The notes: a model not told the origin generated them from the sequence alone. A stretch of 64,000 nucleotides of DNA from Pengzhenrongella frigida (GCF_004168625.1 NZ_SDWW01000012.1:1-64000), one strand, 5' to 3'. Counted from the first letter of the stretch, positions 50,001 through 60,121 are shown. Numbers and translations: made by a program.

Positions 50001-50647
50001 AGAAGCGCCTGCGGGCCGCCGAGCGCGCGCTCGCGCTGCTCGGCCGGGTCAACCCGCTCGCGCTGGAGGAGTTCGCCGCGCTCGAGGAGCGGCACAAGTT
50101 CCTCACCGATCAGCTCGCGGACCTGAAACGGTCCCGCGCGGACCTGCTCGAGATCGTGCGCGAGATCGACGAGCGCGTGGAGCAGGTCTTCGCCGACGCC
50201 TATCGGGACACCGCCGCGCAGTTCGAGATCGTCTTCCCCCGGCTCTTCCCGGGTGGCGAGGGGCACCTGGTGCTGACCGAACCGGGTCAGATGCTCACCA
50301 CGGGGATCGAGGTCGAGGCGCGGCCGGCGGGCAAGAAGGTCAAGCGCCTGTCGCTGCTGTCGGGTGGGGAACGGTCCCTGACCGCCGTCGCGCTCCTCGT
50401 GGCGATCTTCAAGGCCCGCCCCAGCCCGTTCTACGTGATGGACGAGGTGGAGGCCGCGCTCGACGACGCGAACCTGGGTCGACTCCTCGAGCTGTTCGTC
50501 GAGCTCCAGGAAGACAGCCAGCTCATCGTCGTCACGCACCAGAAGCGCACGATGGAGATCGCCGACGCGCTGTACGGCGTCACGATGCGCGGCGACGGCG
50601 TCACCACGGTCGTCAGCCAGCGGATGCGCGAGAGCACCCGGACCTGA
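47078..50647 (+). CDS. smc: Chromosome segregation ATPase SMC
   Basis: 1189-aa condensin subunit that loops and segregates chromosomal DNA with ScpA/ScpB. Walker A G-P-N-G-S-G-K-S at 31-38 and the Q-loop region; two long coiled coils (~170-500 and ~680-1000) rich in Ala/Glu/Arg; a hinge at ~505-660 beginning G-L-G-G-T-L-G-S-L-A; and the C-terminal head with L-S-G-G-E-R-S-L and Walker B (Y-V-M-D-E-V-E-A-A-L-D-D). The hinge carries an Ala/Gly-rich insertion near residues 569-584. GTG start, probably leaderless. Confidence 0.95.
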   Translation: MHLKTLTLRGFKSFASATTLNFEPGVTCVVGPNGSGKSNVVDALAWVMGEQGAKSLRGGKMEDVIFAGTAGRPPLGRAEVSLTIDNADGALPIEYSEVTISRTLFRNGGSEYAINGSSCRLLDIQDLLSDSGLGREMHVIVGQGQLDAVLRATPEERRGFIEEAAGVLKHRKRKEKALRKLEAMQANLTRLGDLTGEIRRQLGPLGKQAEVARRAQVVQADFRDARARLLADDLAQLSSTLEQEIADESALASRRGEVGQALDTARGRLTALEQLAAEASPQLSAASEVWYRLSSLRERLRGTATLASERLRLLGSAAGEVEHRGDPNDLDAQAARVRAAEAELVAEVELARTALAEAVAARADAEAASSAAEKALATSLRGAADRREGLARLAGHVAARRSRVEATESELGRLRNTLAEAEQRGSRATTDFAALETQVAGVEEGEEGLDSDHEAAADAVEESAARVAALREQLAVAERDRTSQVARIETLELSLTRKDGAGALLAADGLGGTLGSLAALLSITAGNENAIAAALGSAADAVAVESVDAAVDAIRWLRTDDAGRASLLIGAAGAAGTAGAGGAAEPEPPVGADRAIDLVRAPESVRGAVQVLLAGVVVVDDLATARAIVASRPDLTVVTRGGDLLSRTTASGGSATAPSVLHLQAALEEARRVLAEAAGRGERARFELVAAVEGQTAARAAYEDTLDRLNQSDAALAAVAEQLGHLGATARAARAEAERVRGSLAVAAASLAADQAELAELTARLGAAQTEPAESEAAIEEGTQERDRLAGLATAARGAETDARLTLRTSEERARALSGRAQSLERAAQTERAARVRAAARERVRAHQAHLAQAVRSGAQRALAELEVSLHRAGLEREAAEAARQERDGALVVLRAEVDELTRQLAELTDVAHRDEVARAQQRLRIVQLEMRAVDDLGLDPQMLLESFGPHLPVPVLAGADDAPREVPYVREQQEKRLRAAERALALLGRVNPLALEEFAALEERHKFLTDQLADLKRSRADLLEIVREIDERVEQVFADAYRDTAAQFEIVFPRLFPGGEGHLVLTEPGQMLTTGIEVEARPAGKKVKRLSLLSGGERSLTAVALLVAIFKARPSPFYVMDEVEAALDDANLGRLLELFVELQEDSQLIVVTHQKRTMEIADALYGVTMRGDGVTTVVSQRMRESTRT

Positions 50648-50756
50648 TCCGGACGCGTGGCGGTCGGGCTGGCGGGCGAGTGGTTGTCGAGTGAGTTCGG
50701 TCACCGCACGGCCCTGCCGGCGGGTGAGCGGACGTCGGACGGGAGATACTGGAGCC

Positions 50757-51092
50757 ATGGTCTCTCTTGTCGTCTGGACTCTCGTCGCCCTCGCTGCTGC
50801 TGTGGTGGTGCTGGTCGTCGCGAGCCGCGGCAACGACGGCAGCCGGTCCGGCGGTCCGCGCGAGGTCCTGACCGACGTGCGAGCCGGCCTGGCGTCGTGG
50901 CGCTCGCGCAAGACCACTCCCGAGGCCACGGCCAGGGTTCTCGAGCCCGAGCCGGTGGATGCGACGTTCGACGAGTTCTTCGCCGCCGCCGAGGTGGACG
51001 ACGACGCCTATCTGCAGCTCGACGACCTGGCCGACACGCTCCTGCGTGCGCGCGACCTGGCGTCCCGCGGGGTCGGCCTCGTCCGGCGCTGA
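50757..51092 (+). CDS. Small single-TM protein of unknown function
   Basis: 111 aa. The first ~22 residues form one hydrophobic helix (M-V-S-L-V-V-W-T-L-V-A-L-A-A-A-V-V-V-L-V-V), followed by a cytoplasmic, charged part with an acidic motif (D-A-T-F-D-E-F-F-A-A-A-E-V-D-D-D-A-Y). The ATG at 50757 is preceded by GGGAG and GGAG. It lies between smc and ftsY; a role near the membrane or division site is possible only by association. Confidence 0.7.
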   Translation: MVSLVVWTLVALAAAVVVLVVASRGNDGSRSGGPREVLTDVRAGLASWRSRKTTPEATARVLEPEPVDATFDEFFAAAEVDDDAYLQLDDLADTLLRARDLASRGVGLVRR

Positions 51093-51172
51093 GCCGCCCC
51101 GCCGACAGCCCCGCAGGCGTTGCTCGCGAATCTCCGCGGCGCCCACGGCGAAGGTCCTGACAGACTGACCCG

Positions 51173-52384
51173 GTGAACGACACCCTCGATCTGCTCCTCG
51201 CCATCGGCCTGCCGACCCTCGCTGTCCTGGGTACGGCCGTCGCCCTCGTCGCCCGACGCCGGAGCTCCGGCCCGACGTTGCCGAGCGCGCCGGCTGACAC
51301 GGCGCCTGCGCCCACGGGCACGGCGCCCGCGCCCACGGGCACGACGCCTGGGTCCACGGCGACCCTGCCCGAGGACGTCCTGGCGCCTGACGCCGGCGTC
51401 GCCGAGGCGCCCCCGACGCCTGCCCCCACGCTCGAGGTGCCCGAACCCGTCGTCGGGCGCATGGCCCGGCTGCGGGGCCGGCTGGCCCGATCGGGCTCAC
51501 CCCTCGGTGCTCGTCTGCTCGCGGTCCTCTCGCGCGACCACCTCTCCGAGGACGACTGGGACGAGCTCGAGGAGACCTTGCTGCTCGCGGACGTCGGTGC
51601 GGGGCCGACCGGCGAGCTGATCGACGCGCTGCGCCGTCAGGTGCGGGTCGACGGCGTGCGGGAGCCGGCCGCCGTGCGCGCCCTGCTGCGCGAACAGCTC
51701 ATCACCCTCGTCGACCCGGCACTCGATCGGACCCTCGCCACCGCGCCGGGCCTCGGCGAGGACGGCCTGCACCGCCCCGCCGTCGTGCTCGTCGTGGGGG
51801 TCAACGGCACGGGCAAGACCACGACCGTCGGCAAGCTCGCGCGGGTCCTGGTGGCCGACGGGCGCACCGTCGTGCTCGGCGCGGCCGACACGTTCCGCGC
51901 CGCCGCCGCCGACCAGCTCGAGACCTGGGGGGCCCGGGTGGGGGTGCCCACCGTGCGCTCCGACCGCGACGGCGCCGACCCGGCCGCGGTCGCGTTCGAC
52001 GCCGTGCGCAGCGGCCGCGAGACCGGGGCCGACGTCGTGCTCGTCGACACCGCCGGTCGGCTCCAGAACAAGGCCGGCCTGATGGACGAGCTCGGCAAGA
52101 TCACGCGGGTCATCACGCGGGAGGCGCCGCTGACCGAGGTGCTGCTCGTGCTCGACGCCACCACGGGCCAGAACGGTCTGAACCAGGCGCGCGTGTTCGC
52201 CGAGGTCGCGGGGGTCACCGGGATCGTCCTGACCAAGCTCGACGGCACCGCCAAGGGCGGGATCGTCATCGCGGTCCAGCGCGAGCTGGGGGTCCCGGTC
52301 AAGCTCATCGGGCTCGGCGAGGGCCCCGACGACCTGGCCCCGTTCGACGCGGCCGACTTCGTCGACGGGCTGCTCGGGGACTGA
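51173..52384 (+). CDS. ftsY: Signal recognition particle receptor FtsY
   Basis: SRP receptor GTPase, 403 aa. N-terminal hydrophobic helix (residues ~5-27) for membrane anchoring, then an Ala/Pro/Thr-rich linker with a duplicated A-P-A-P-T-G-T unit, the NG domain with G1 G-V-N-G-T-G-K-T-T (~208-216), D-T-F-R-A-A-A (G2), D-T-A-G-R (G3) and T-K-L-D-G-T (G4). GTG start; CAGACT 6 nt upstream may be a leaderless -10. Partner of Ffh, encoded 3.7 kb downstream. Confidence 0.95.
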   Translation: MNDTLDLLLAIGLPTLAVLGTAVALVARRRSSGPTLPSAPADTAPAPTGTAPAPTGTTPGSTATLPEDVLAPDAGVAEAPPTPAPTLEVPEPVVGRMARLRGRLARSGSPLGARLLAVLSRDHLSEDDWDELEETLLLADVGAGPTGELIDALRRQVRVDGVREPAAVRALLREQLITLVDPALDRTLATAPGLGEDGLHRPAVVLVVGVNGTGKTTTVGKLARVLVADGRTVVLGAADTFRAAAADQLETWGARVGVPTVRSDRDGADPAAVAFDAVRSGRETGADVVLVDTAGRLQNKAGLMDELGKITRVITREAPLTEVLLVLDATTGQNGLNQARVFAEVAGVTGIVLTKLDGTAKGGIVIAVQRELGVPVKLIGLGEGPDDLAPFDAADFVDGLLGD

Positions 52385-52420
52385 CGCCTCACCCGGCAGA
52401 TTGCCCCGTACGGGTGCCGC

Positions 52421-52489
52421 GAAACGCAACGTTTACCTGGCTGCACTCCTTGTCACGCCCCGGTAACACCACGGGCACTGTCGGGTAAC
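52421..52489 (+). promoter_or_regulatory. GlnR-type operator array upstream of amtB
   Basis: Four half-sites GTCAC (52452), GTAAC (52463), GGCAC (52474) and GTAAC (52485) begin exactly 11 bp apart. A further pair GAAAC (52421) and TTTAC (52432), also 11 bp apart, lies upstream. This is the GTnAC/GaAAC-N6 pattern bound by GlnR in actinobacteria to activate ammonium uptake genes under nitrogen limitation. The amtB start is 62 bp downstream of the last half-site. Confidence 0.8.
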
Positions 52490-52550
52490 TCCTCTCCCAG
52501 AGAGTAATGACCGTCCGGCCGAGCGGCCGGCGAAGGGAGAGGCGATCCTC

Positions 52551-54199
<1,649 letters not shown>

Positions 54200-54201
54200 G
54201 C

Positions 54202-56034
54202 ATGACCGCATCGCGGGCGCCGGAAGGCGACACAGAGGGCCCCGCGGCGCCCGAGGTCCCGCACCCCCGCACGGGGGTGCGGGACCTTCGGGTCCAGCGC
54301 ATGGAGCTCGCCACCCGGCTGAGCGGGCCCGGGTCCGACGGCGTCGCTCGTCGCGCCGCCGTCGCCGAGCTCGTCACGACCCGGCTGACCGAGCTGTGGG
54401 AGACCGCGGTGGCGGACTTCCCGGCGGACGACGGCGGTACCTCGGGTGCCCCGATCACGGGGATCGCCCTGAGCGCCGTCGGGAGCATCGGGCGGGGCGA
54501 CCCAAGCCCGGCGAGCGACCTCGACCTGGTGCTCGTGCACGACGGCCGGGGTCACAGCCCGGCCCAGCTCGCGGCCCTGGCCGAGCGGCTCTGGTACCCG
54601 ATCTGGGACGCCGGGCTCGACCTCGACCACTCCGTGCGCTCGCTCGCCCAGTGCCGCCAGGTCGCCTCCAAGGACCTGCCTGCCGCCGTCGGACTGCTCG
54701 ATCTGCGGCCCGTGGCGGGCGACGCCGTCGTCGCGCACCGGGCGAAGTCGGCCCTGCTCAGCGACTGGCGCGGGGCGGCCCGCCGCCGGCTGCCCGAGCT
54801 GCTCGGGTCGACCCGCGAGCGCGCCGACCGGCACGGCGAGCTGGCCTACCTCATCGAGCCCGACCTGAAGGAGGCGCGCGGCGGGATTCGCGACGCCGTC
54901 GTCCTGTCCGCCCTGGCTGCGACCTGGCTCACCGACCGCCCGCACGGCGCGGTGGACGAGGCCCACGCCCACCTGCTCGACGTGCGCGACGCCGTCCAGG
55001 TCGTCACCCGCCGCCGCACGAACCGGCTGCTGCTCGCCGACCAGGACGAGGTCGCCGCGATGTGCGACTTCGACGATGCCGATGACCTGCTCGCGAGCCT
55101 CGCGGAGGCGGGCCGCATCGTCTCGTACGCGCTCGACACCACCGTGCGGCACGCCCGCCAGGCCCTGCAGCGCCCGACCGTGTCGCGCCGGCCCGTGCTC
55201 GTGCGCGGGCGCCGTCCGGCACCGAGCCTGCGCTCGGTCGGCCTCGGCCTGGTCGAGCACGACGGCGAGCTCGTGCTCGGCGTGGATGCGCGGCCCGCGA
55301 CCGACCCGCTGCTCTCGTTGCGCGCGGCGGCGACGGCGGCCCGCACCGGCCTCAACCTCTCTCCGGTCACGGTCGCGAGCCTGACCCTGACCCCGGCGAT
55401 CCCGGTGCCGTGGCCGCGGCCGGCCCGGGAGTCGTTGCTCCAGCTGCTGGGCACCGGCTCGGCCCAGATCCCGGTCTGGGAGGCGCTCGACCTCGCCGGC
55501 GTCGTGACGACCTGGATCCCCGAGTGGGCCGCCGTGCGGAACCGGCCCCAGCGGTCGGCGATCCACCGGCACACCGTGGACCGGCACCTGATCGAGACCG
55601 TCTCGCGGGTCACCCGGACGTACCAGAGCCACGAGGGCGCGGACGTGATGCTCGTGGCCGCGCTGCTGCATGACATCGGCAAACGGCCCGGCTCCCGGGA
55701 CCACTCCGTGGAGGGGGCCCGACTGGTCGAGCCGATCATGACGCGGATGGGCTTCGCTGCCGACCAGATCGCCGACGTCACCCGGCTGGTGCGTCACCAC
55801 CTCACGCTCGCCGACCTCGCCACGACCCGCGATCCGGAAGCCCCGGAGACGGTCGAGGCGTTGCTCGACGCCGTCGACCACCGGCCCGGGATGCTGCGGA
55901 TGCTGCGCGCCCTGACGGAGGCGGACGCCTCGGCCGCGGGGCCGACCGCCTGGACCGCGTGGCGGGCCCGGCTGATCGACGACCTGACCGGCAGAGCCGC
56001 GGCGACGCTGGCGGGTACGCTGAACCGTCCGTGA
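54202..56034 (+). CDS. glnD: PII nucleotidylyltransferase GlnD lacking ACT domains
   Basis: Modifies and demodifies GlnK. The nucleotidyltransferase motif [16 protein letters not shown] is at residues ~94-109 (Asp106, Asp108); the linker with [11 protein letters not shown] is typical of GlnD; the HD phosphohydrolase motif L-L-H-D-I-G-K lies near residue 490. At 610 aa it stops after the HD domain: the two C-terminal ACT domains that sense glutamine (family usually ~750-890 aa) are missing, and only 27 bp separate it from ffh. ATG 54202 lacks an RBS; ATG 54301, past a 15-bp hairpin, is an alternative start. Confidence 0.88.
   Translation: MTASRAPEGDTEGPAAPEVPHPRTGVRDLRVQRMELATRLSGPGSDGVARRAAVAELVTTRLTELWETAVADFPADDGGTSGAPITGIALSAVGSIGRGDPSPASDLDLVLVHDGRGHSPAQLAALAERLWYPIWDAGLDLDHSVRSLAQCRQVASKDLPAAVGLLDLRPVAGDAVVAHRAKSALLSDWRGAARRRLPELLGSTRERADRHGELAYLIEPDLKEARGGIRDAVVLSALAATWLTDRPHGAVDEAHAHLLDVRDAVQVVTRRRTNRLLLADQDEVAAMCDFDDADDLLASLAEAGRIVSYALDTTVRHARQALQRPTVSRRPVLVRGRRPAPSLRSVGLGLVEHDGELVLGVDARPATDPLLSLRAAATAARTGLNLSPVTVASLTLTPAIPVPWPRPARESLLQLLGTGSAQIPVWEALDLAGVVTTWIPEWAAVRNRPQRSAIHRHTVDRHLIETVSRVTRTYQSHEGADVMLVAALLHDIGKRPGSRDHSVEGARLVEPIMTRMGFAADQIADVTRLVRHHLTLADLATTRDPEAPETVEALLDAVDHRPGMLRMLRALTEADASAAGPTAWTAWRARLIDDLTGRAAATLAGTLNRP
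54254..54287 (+). terminator. 15-bp hairpin in the glnD 5' end
   Basis: AGGTCCCGCACCCCC (54254-54268)-gcac-GGGGGTGCGGGACCT (54273-54287) is a perfect 15-bp stem. It lies 52 nt inside the annotated glnD frame, 55 nt after the glnK stop. It could attenuate transcription from amtB-glnK into glnD, or mark a later glnD start. Confidence 0.6.
56017..56022 (+). promoter_or_regulatory. Candidate -10 box for ffh
   Basis: TACGCT near the end of glnD, 39 nt before the ffh start, matches the TAnnnT form. No -35 was identified. Confidence 0.25.
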
Positions 56035-56061
56035 TCTCGAACGAACGGTGAGGATGTAGCG

Positions 56062-57666
56062 GTGTTCGCCACGCTGTCCGATCGACTGACGTCGACCTTC
56101 AAGAACCTGCGTACCAAGGGCCGGCTGTCGGAAGCCGACATCGACGCCACGGTGCGGGAGATTCGACGCGCCCTGCTCGACGCCGACGTCGCGGTGAGCG
56201 TGGTGCGCGAGTTCACCGGCAAGGTGCGCGAGCGCGCGCTCTCGGTCGAGGTGTCCGGCGCGCTCAACCCTGCCCAGCAGGTCGTCAAGATCGTCAACGA
56301 CGAGCTCGTCGCGATCCTCGGCGGCGCGAACCGCCCGTTGGTCTTCGCGAAGACCCCGCCCACGGTCATCCTGCTCGCGGGCCTGCAGGGTGCCGGCAAG
56401 ACGACCCTGGCCGGCAAGCTCGCGCTGCACCTGCGCAACCAGGGCCACACGCCGCTGCTCGTCGCGGCCGACCTGCAGCGCCCCAACGCCGTCACCCAGC
56501 TGAAGATCGTCGGGGAGCGGGCCGGCGTCCCCGTCTTCGCGCCGCACCCCGGCACCCAGGGGCACGCCGACGAGAGCCAGGCGGTGGCGGGCGACCCGGT
56601 CGCCGTCGCGCGCGAGGGCCTGGCGACCGCGGTCTCCCGCCAGCACGACATCCTCATCGTCGACACCGCCGGCCGGCTCGGCGTCGACGCCGAGCTGATG
56701 CAGCAGGCCGGCGACATCCGCGACGCCCTCGACCCGGACGAGATCCTGTTCGTGATCGACGCGATGATCGGGCAGGACGCGGTCGCCACGGCCCAGGCCT
56801 TCGCCGACGGCGTCGGCTTCACGGGCGTGGTGCTCACCAAGCTCGACGGCGACGCCCGCGGTGGCGCGGCACTCTCGGTCGCCTCGGTGACCGGGCGCCC
56901 GATCCTGTTCGCGTCGACCGGCGAGAAGCTCACCGACTTCGAGGTGTTCCACCCGGACCGGATGGCCTCGCGCATCCTCGACATGGGCGACGTGCTCACC
57001 CTGATCGAGCAGGCGGAGAAGGCGTTCGACGCCGATCAGGCCGAAGAGCTCGCGGCCAAGCTCGCCTCCGGCACCGGATTCACGCTCGAGGACTTCCTCG
57101 TGCAGATGCAGCAGCTCAAGCAGATGGGGTCGATGAAGAAGATGCTGGGGATGCTCCCCGGCATGGGCCAGATGCGTGAGGCGATCGACAACTTCGACGA
57201 GCGCGAGGTCGACCGGGTCGAGGCGATCGTCCGCTCGATGACCCCGGGGGAGCGCCGCAGCCCGAAGATCATCAACGGCTCCCGCCGCGCCCGCATCGCG
57301 AAGGGTTCGGGCACGACGGCGACCGACGTCAACCAGCTGCTCGAACGGTTCGAGGGTGCGCGCAAGATGATGGCGCAGATGGCCAAGGGTGGCGGCATGG
57401 GCCTGCCCGGGATGGGCAACCTCCCGGGGATGGGCGGCAAGAAGGGCCGAGGGCGCAGCGCGCCGCCGGCCAAGGGCAAGAAGGGCAAGTCCGGGAACCC
57501 CGCCAAGCGCGCCGAGCAGGAGCGTCTGGCGGCGGCCGGTCCAGCGCCGGCGGCGCCGAAGGGGTCCGCGTTTGGCCTGGGATCCAAGCCCGCGTCGACC
57601 GACACCGACGGCCCCGCGGCTCCGCTCGAGCTGCCCGCCGGCCTGGAGAAGTTCCTCGGTCGCTGA
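56062..57666 (+). CDS. ffh: Signal recognition particle protein Ffh
   Basis: 534-aa SRP54 GTPase that binds 4.5S RNA and signal sequences. N domain, then G1 G-L-Q-G-A-G-K-T-T (residues ~110-118), A-D-L-Q-R-P-N-A (G2), D-T-A-G-R-L (G3) and T-K-L-D-G-D (G4). The Met-rich M domain begins near 330 (F-L-V-Q-M-Q-Q-L-K-Q-M-G-S-M-K-K-M) and includes the RNA-binding S-x-R-R-x-R-I-A-x-G-S-G. The tail beyond residue ~440 is Gly/Lys/Pro-rich and longer than usual. GTG start. No 4.5S RNA gene was seen in the window. Confidence 0.95.
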   Translation: MFATLSDRLTSTFKNLRTKGRLSEADIDATVREIRRALLDADVAVSVVREFTGKVRERALSVEVSGALNPAQQVVKIVNDELVAILGGANRPLVFAKTPPTVILLAGLQGAGKTTLAGKLALHLRNQGHTPLLVAADLQRPNAVTQLKIVGERAGVPVFAPHPGTQGHADESQAVAGDPVAVAREGLATAVSRQHDILIVDTAGRLGVDAELMQQAGDIRDALDPDEILFVIDAMIGQDAVATAQAFADGVGFTGVVLTKLDGDARGGAALSVASVTGRPILFASTGEKLTDFEVFHPDRMASRILDMGDVLTLIEQAEKAFDADQAEELAAKLASGTGFTLEDFLVQMQQLKQMGSMKKMLGMLPGMGQMREAIDNFDEREVDRVEAIVRSMTPGERRSPKIINGSRRARIAKGSGTTATDVNQLLERFEGARKMMAQMAKGGGMGLPGMGNLPGMGGKKGRGRSAPPAKGKKGKSGNPAKRAEQERLAAAGPAPAAPKGSAFGLGSKPASTDTDGPAAPLELPAGLEKFLGR

Positions 57667-57681
57667 CCTGACCGCACGCAG

Positions 57682-57710
57682 TTGGGTCCGGGCCGCCGAT
57701 CTGGCACAAT
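57682..57710 (+). promoter_or_regulatory. Candidate rpsP-operon promoter
   Basis: TTGGGT (57682-57687), a 17-bp spacer and CACAAT (57705-57710) resemble a housekeeping promoter. The implied leader of about 120 nt contains GCGGCGG/CCGCCGC arms that may fold. Confidence 0.5.
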
Positions 57711-57836
57711 GACCCGCTGTACCCGGTGCGGCGGACCCTCTAGCCGCCGCGACCGTGTCCTTAGGCCTGACGGCCCCCCTGCCCCCACGGGACGGGACGC
57801 CGGGTCATCCCAGCAGAAACCGGAGAGACCACCACC

Positions 57837-58268
57837 GTGGCCACCAAGATTCGTTTGAAGCGCTTTGGCAAGATCCGTCAGCCGTACTACCGCATCGTCG
57901 TCGCGGACTCGCGCAAGAAGCGCGATGGCCGAGTGATCGAGGAGATCGGCAAGTACCACCCCACCGAGGAGCCCTCGCTCATCGAGATCGATGGCGAGCG
58001 CGCGCAGTACTGGCTCGGGGTCGGCGCACAGCCGACCGAGCAGGTCGCCGTCCTCCTCAAGATCACGGGTGACTGGCAGAAGTTCAAGAACCTCCCGGGC
58101 GCCGAAGGCACCCTGAAGGTCAAGGAGCCGAAGCTCGACCCGAAGGCCGCCATCGAGGCCAACGCGGTCGCCGCCGAGAAGTCCAAGGCCAAGGCCTCGG
58201 AGAAGCGGGCCAACGCGGCCGCTGCTGCGGCCAAGGCTGCCGAGTCCGACGCGGACAAGCAGGCCTGA
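57837..58268 (+). CDS. rpsP: Ribosomal protein S16
   Basis: 30S subunit protein, 143 aa. The S16 core ([25 protein letters not shown]) occupies residues 2 to ~85; the rest is an Ala/Lys/Glu-rich extension frequent in actinobacteria. GTG start after CGGAGAGACC. Its TGA shares the A with the next ATG (TGATG), coupling it to the KH protein gene. Confidence 0.96.
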   Translation: MATKIRLKRFGKIRQPYYRIVVADSRKKRDGRVIEEIGKYHPTEEPSLIEIDGERAQYWLGVGAQPTEQVAVLLKITGDWQKFKNLPGAEGTLKVKEPKLDPKAAIEANAVAAEKSKAKASEKRANAAAAAAKAAESDADKQA

Positions 58269-58507
58269 TGCTCGCGGACGCGCTCGAGCACCTGGTGCGC
58301 GGCATCGTTGATCACCCGGACGACGTCCAGGTGTCCGCGAAGCCGCTCCGCCGGGGCGAGCTGCTCGAGGTCCGGGTCAACCCCGAAGACCTCGGGCGCG
58401 TGATCGGTCGAGGCGGCCGGACGGCGCGTGCACTGCGCACCGTCGTCGGCGCACTCGCCTCGGACGGACCGGTTCGGATCGACGTCGTGGATGTCGACCG
58501 ACGCTGA
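58268..58507 (+). CDS. khpA: KH-domain RNA-binding protein (KhpA)
   Basis: 79-aa single KH domain with the G-R-V-I-G-R-G-G (GxxG) RNA-binding loop at residues ~43-50. Relatives bind RNA, often with KhpB/EloR, and affect growth and cell wall synthesis; the position between rpsP and rimM is conserved in Gram-positives. Starts on the last base of the rpsP stop. A strong hairpin follows. Confidence 0.93.
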   Translation: MLADALEHLVRGIVDHPDDVQVSAKPLRRGELLEVRVNPEDLGRVIGRGGRTARALRTVVGALASDGPVRIDVVDVDRR

Positions 58508-58563
58508 TCGCGTCCGCACGCACCTGCAGTACCGAAGTACAGCGAGCACCAGCACGAACCGAG

Positions 58564-58595
58564 AGGCCCGGTCCCGGAACATCGGGACCGGGCCT
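58564..58595 (+). terminator. Intra-operon terminator between khpA and rimM
   Basis: AGGCCCGGTCCCG-gaacat-CGGGACCGGGCCT is a perfect 13-bp stem followed by TTTCGT, the most terminator-like structure in the window. It splits rpsP-khpA from rimM-trmD-rplS. Confidence 0.88.
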
Positions 58596-58634
58596 TTCGT
58601 GCAGACCACCTGTCGCGCAAGTCGGAGGAAACCC

Positions 58635-59186
58635 ATGCAGCTCACGGTCGCCCGGATCGGCCGCGCCCACGGGCTGCGCGGCGAGGTAGCGCTGGACCTG
58701 CGCACCGACGTGCCGCAGGAGCGACTCGTCGTCGGCGCCGTCCTGGCGACGGCACCGGCCACCGCCGGGCCGCTGACGATCGCGCACGTCCGCTCGCTGC
58801 ACGACAAGTGGTTCCTCACCTTCGAGGAGGTGACGGACCGCACCGGCTCCGAGGCGCTGCGCGGCGTCGAGCTGCTGGTCGAGTCGACCGCGAGCGACGA
58901 GGACGACGCCTGGTACCCGCACGAGCTCGCCGGGCTGCGCGCCGAGCACGTCGACGGCCGCACCCTGGGGACCATCGCGGGGCTCGAGCACCTGCCGGCG
59001 CACGACATGCTCGTGCTCGTCGAGGAGTCCGGCGCCCGCACGCTCATACCGTTCGTCCGGGCGATCGTGCCGGTCGTCGACGTCGCCGGTGGCCGTGTCG
59101 TGCTCGACCCGCCCGGCGGGCTGCTCGCCTCCGACGTGGCCAACCTCGTCATCTCCGATGAGACGTCCGGCCCCGGCGAGGCCTGA
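58635..59186 (+). CDS. rimM: 16S rRNA processing protein RimM
   Basis: 183-aa 30S maturation factor that binds S19. N-terminal barrel with [14 protein letters not shown] (residues ~5-18) and a C-terminal PRC-barrel region containing [11 protein letters not shown] and the final [15 protein letters not shown] after GGAGGAA. trmD starts one base after its stop. Confidence 0.94.
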   Translation: MQLTVARIGRAHGLRGEVALDLRTDVPQERLVVGAVLATAPATAGPLTIAHVRSLHDKWFLTFEEVTDRTGSEALRGVELLVESTASDEDDAWYPHELAGLRAEHVDGRTLGTIAGLEHLPAHDMLVLVEESGARTLIPFVRAIVPVVDVAGGRVVLDPPGGLLASDVANLVISDETSGPGEA

Positions 59187-59187
59187 C

Positions 59188-59973
59188 GTGCGCATCGACA
59201 TCGTCTCGATCTTCCCGGAGTACCTCGCGCCGCTCGAGCTGTCGCTCGTGGGCAAGGCGCGCACGTCCGGGCTGTTGGACGTGCACGTGCACGATCTGCG
59301 CGACTCGACCACCGACCGGCATCACACGGTGGACGACACGCCCTTCGGGGGCGGGGCCGGCATGGTGATGCGGCCCGACGTGTGGGGGGTGGCGCTCGAC
59401 GGCCTGCTCGGCGAGGCCTCCCACCTGCTCATCCCGACGCCGTCGGGCACCACCTTCACGCAGCGGACCGCCGAGGCGCTCGCGACGCAGGAGCACCTCG
59501 TGATCGCGTGCGGCCGGTACGAGGGGATCGACGCCCGCGTCGCCGAGCACTACCGCGAGCGGGGCATCCGGGTCAGCGAGGTCTCGATCGGCGACTACGT
59601 GCTCAACGGCGGCGAGGTCGCGGCGCTGGTGCTGGTCGAGGCCGTGGCCCGCCTGCTGCCCGGCGTCGTCGGCAACCCGCAGTCGCTGGTCGAGGAGTCG
59701 CACGGCCTGGCCGGGCTGCTCGAGTACCCCGTGTACACCAAGCCACCGTCCTGGGCCGGGCTCGAGGCGCCCGACGTCCTGCTGTCCGGTCACCACGGGC
59801 GCGTCGAGCGCTGGCGCCGCGACCAGGCGCTGACCCGGACGGCCGAGCTGCGCCCGGACCTCATCGCCGCGCTCGACGTGGCGATGCTCGACCGCGCCGA
59901 CCTGGCGCGGCTCTCCGAGCTGGGCTGGGCCGCCTCTGGCGGCGCGCTCCACCCGACGACTGTGGCAGAATGA
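59188..59973 (+). CDS. trmD: tRNA (guanine37-N1)-methyltransferase
   Basis: SPOUT-class SAM-dependent enzyme, 261 aa, methylating G37 next to the anticodon, which prevents frameshifting, for instance at Pro codons. Typical segments: [25 protein letters not shown], and the trefoil-knot SAM site [11 protein letters not shown] with [14 protein letters not shown] start. Confidence 0.95.
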   Translation: MRIDIVSIFPEYLAPLELSLVGKARTSGLLDVHVHDLRDSTTDRHHTVDDTPFGGGAGMVMRPDVWGVALDGLLGEASHLLIPTPSGTTFTQRTAEALATQEHLVIACGRYEGIDARVAEHYRERGIRVSEVSIGDYVLNGGEVAALVLVEAVARLLPGVVGNPQSLVEESHGLAGLLEYPVYTKPPSWAGLEAPDVLLSGHHGRVERWRRDQALTRTAELRPDLIAALDVAMLDRADLARLSELGWAASGGALHPTTVAE

Positions 59974-59999
59974 CCGGTCGGTGTGTTCCGGTCGCGTCT

Positions 60000-60103
60000 C
60001 TGCCACAGGGGTGACGATCACGATCTCTGGTCCACCCGCGTAATCCACGCCATCGGGACGCCCTTTCGCGGGTGTCCCTGACAACGCGCCTGACCTGTGG
60101 CAG
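60000..60103 (+). promoter_or_regulatory. Structured leader of rplS
   Basis: CTGCCACAGG (60000-60009) and CCTGTGGCAG (60094-60103) are perfect 10-bp complements closing an ~84-nt loop. Inside is a second stem (GGGAC-gCCC / GGGtGTCCC at ~60056-60079). The outer helix ends just before GAGGAAG, the rplS ribosome-binding site. This could be an autoregulatory L19-binding leader; it does not match any leader I can name. Confidence 0.55.
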
Positions 60104-60121
60104 CGCGAGGAAGCGAATGAC

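Noticed and set aside
46781-50929. Very long antisense open frame (1382 aa, minus strand) over smc
   Set aside because: High-GC codon bias leaves the opposite strand open; the product is a low-complexity Arg/Gly/Leu/Ala mixture with no domain, while smc on the plus strand is unmistakable.
56035-56061. Frameshift hiding ACT domains of glnD
   Set aside because: Only 27 bp separate glnD from ffh, so no displaced C-terminal sequence can be present there.
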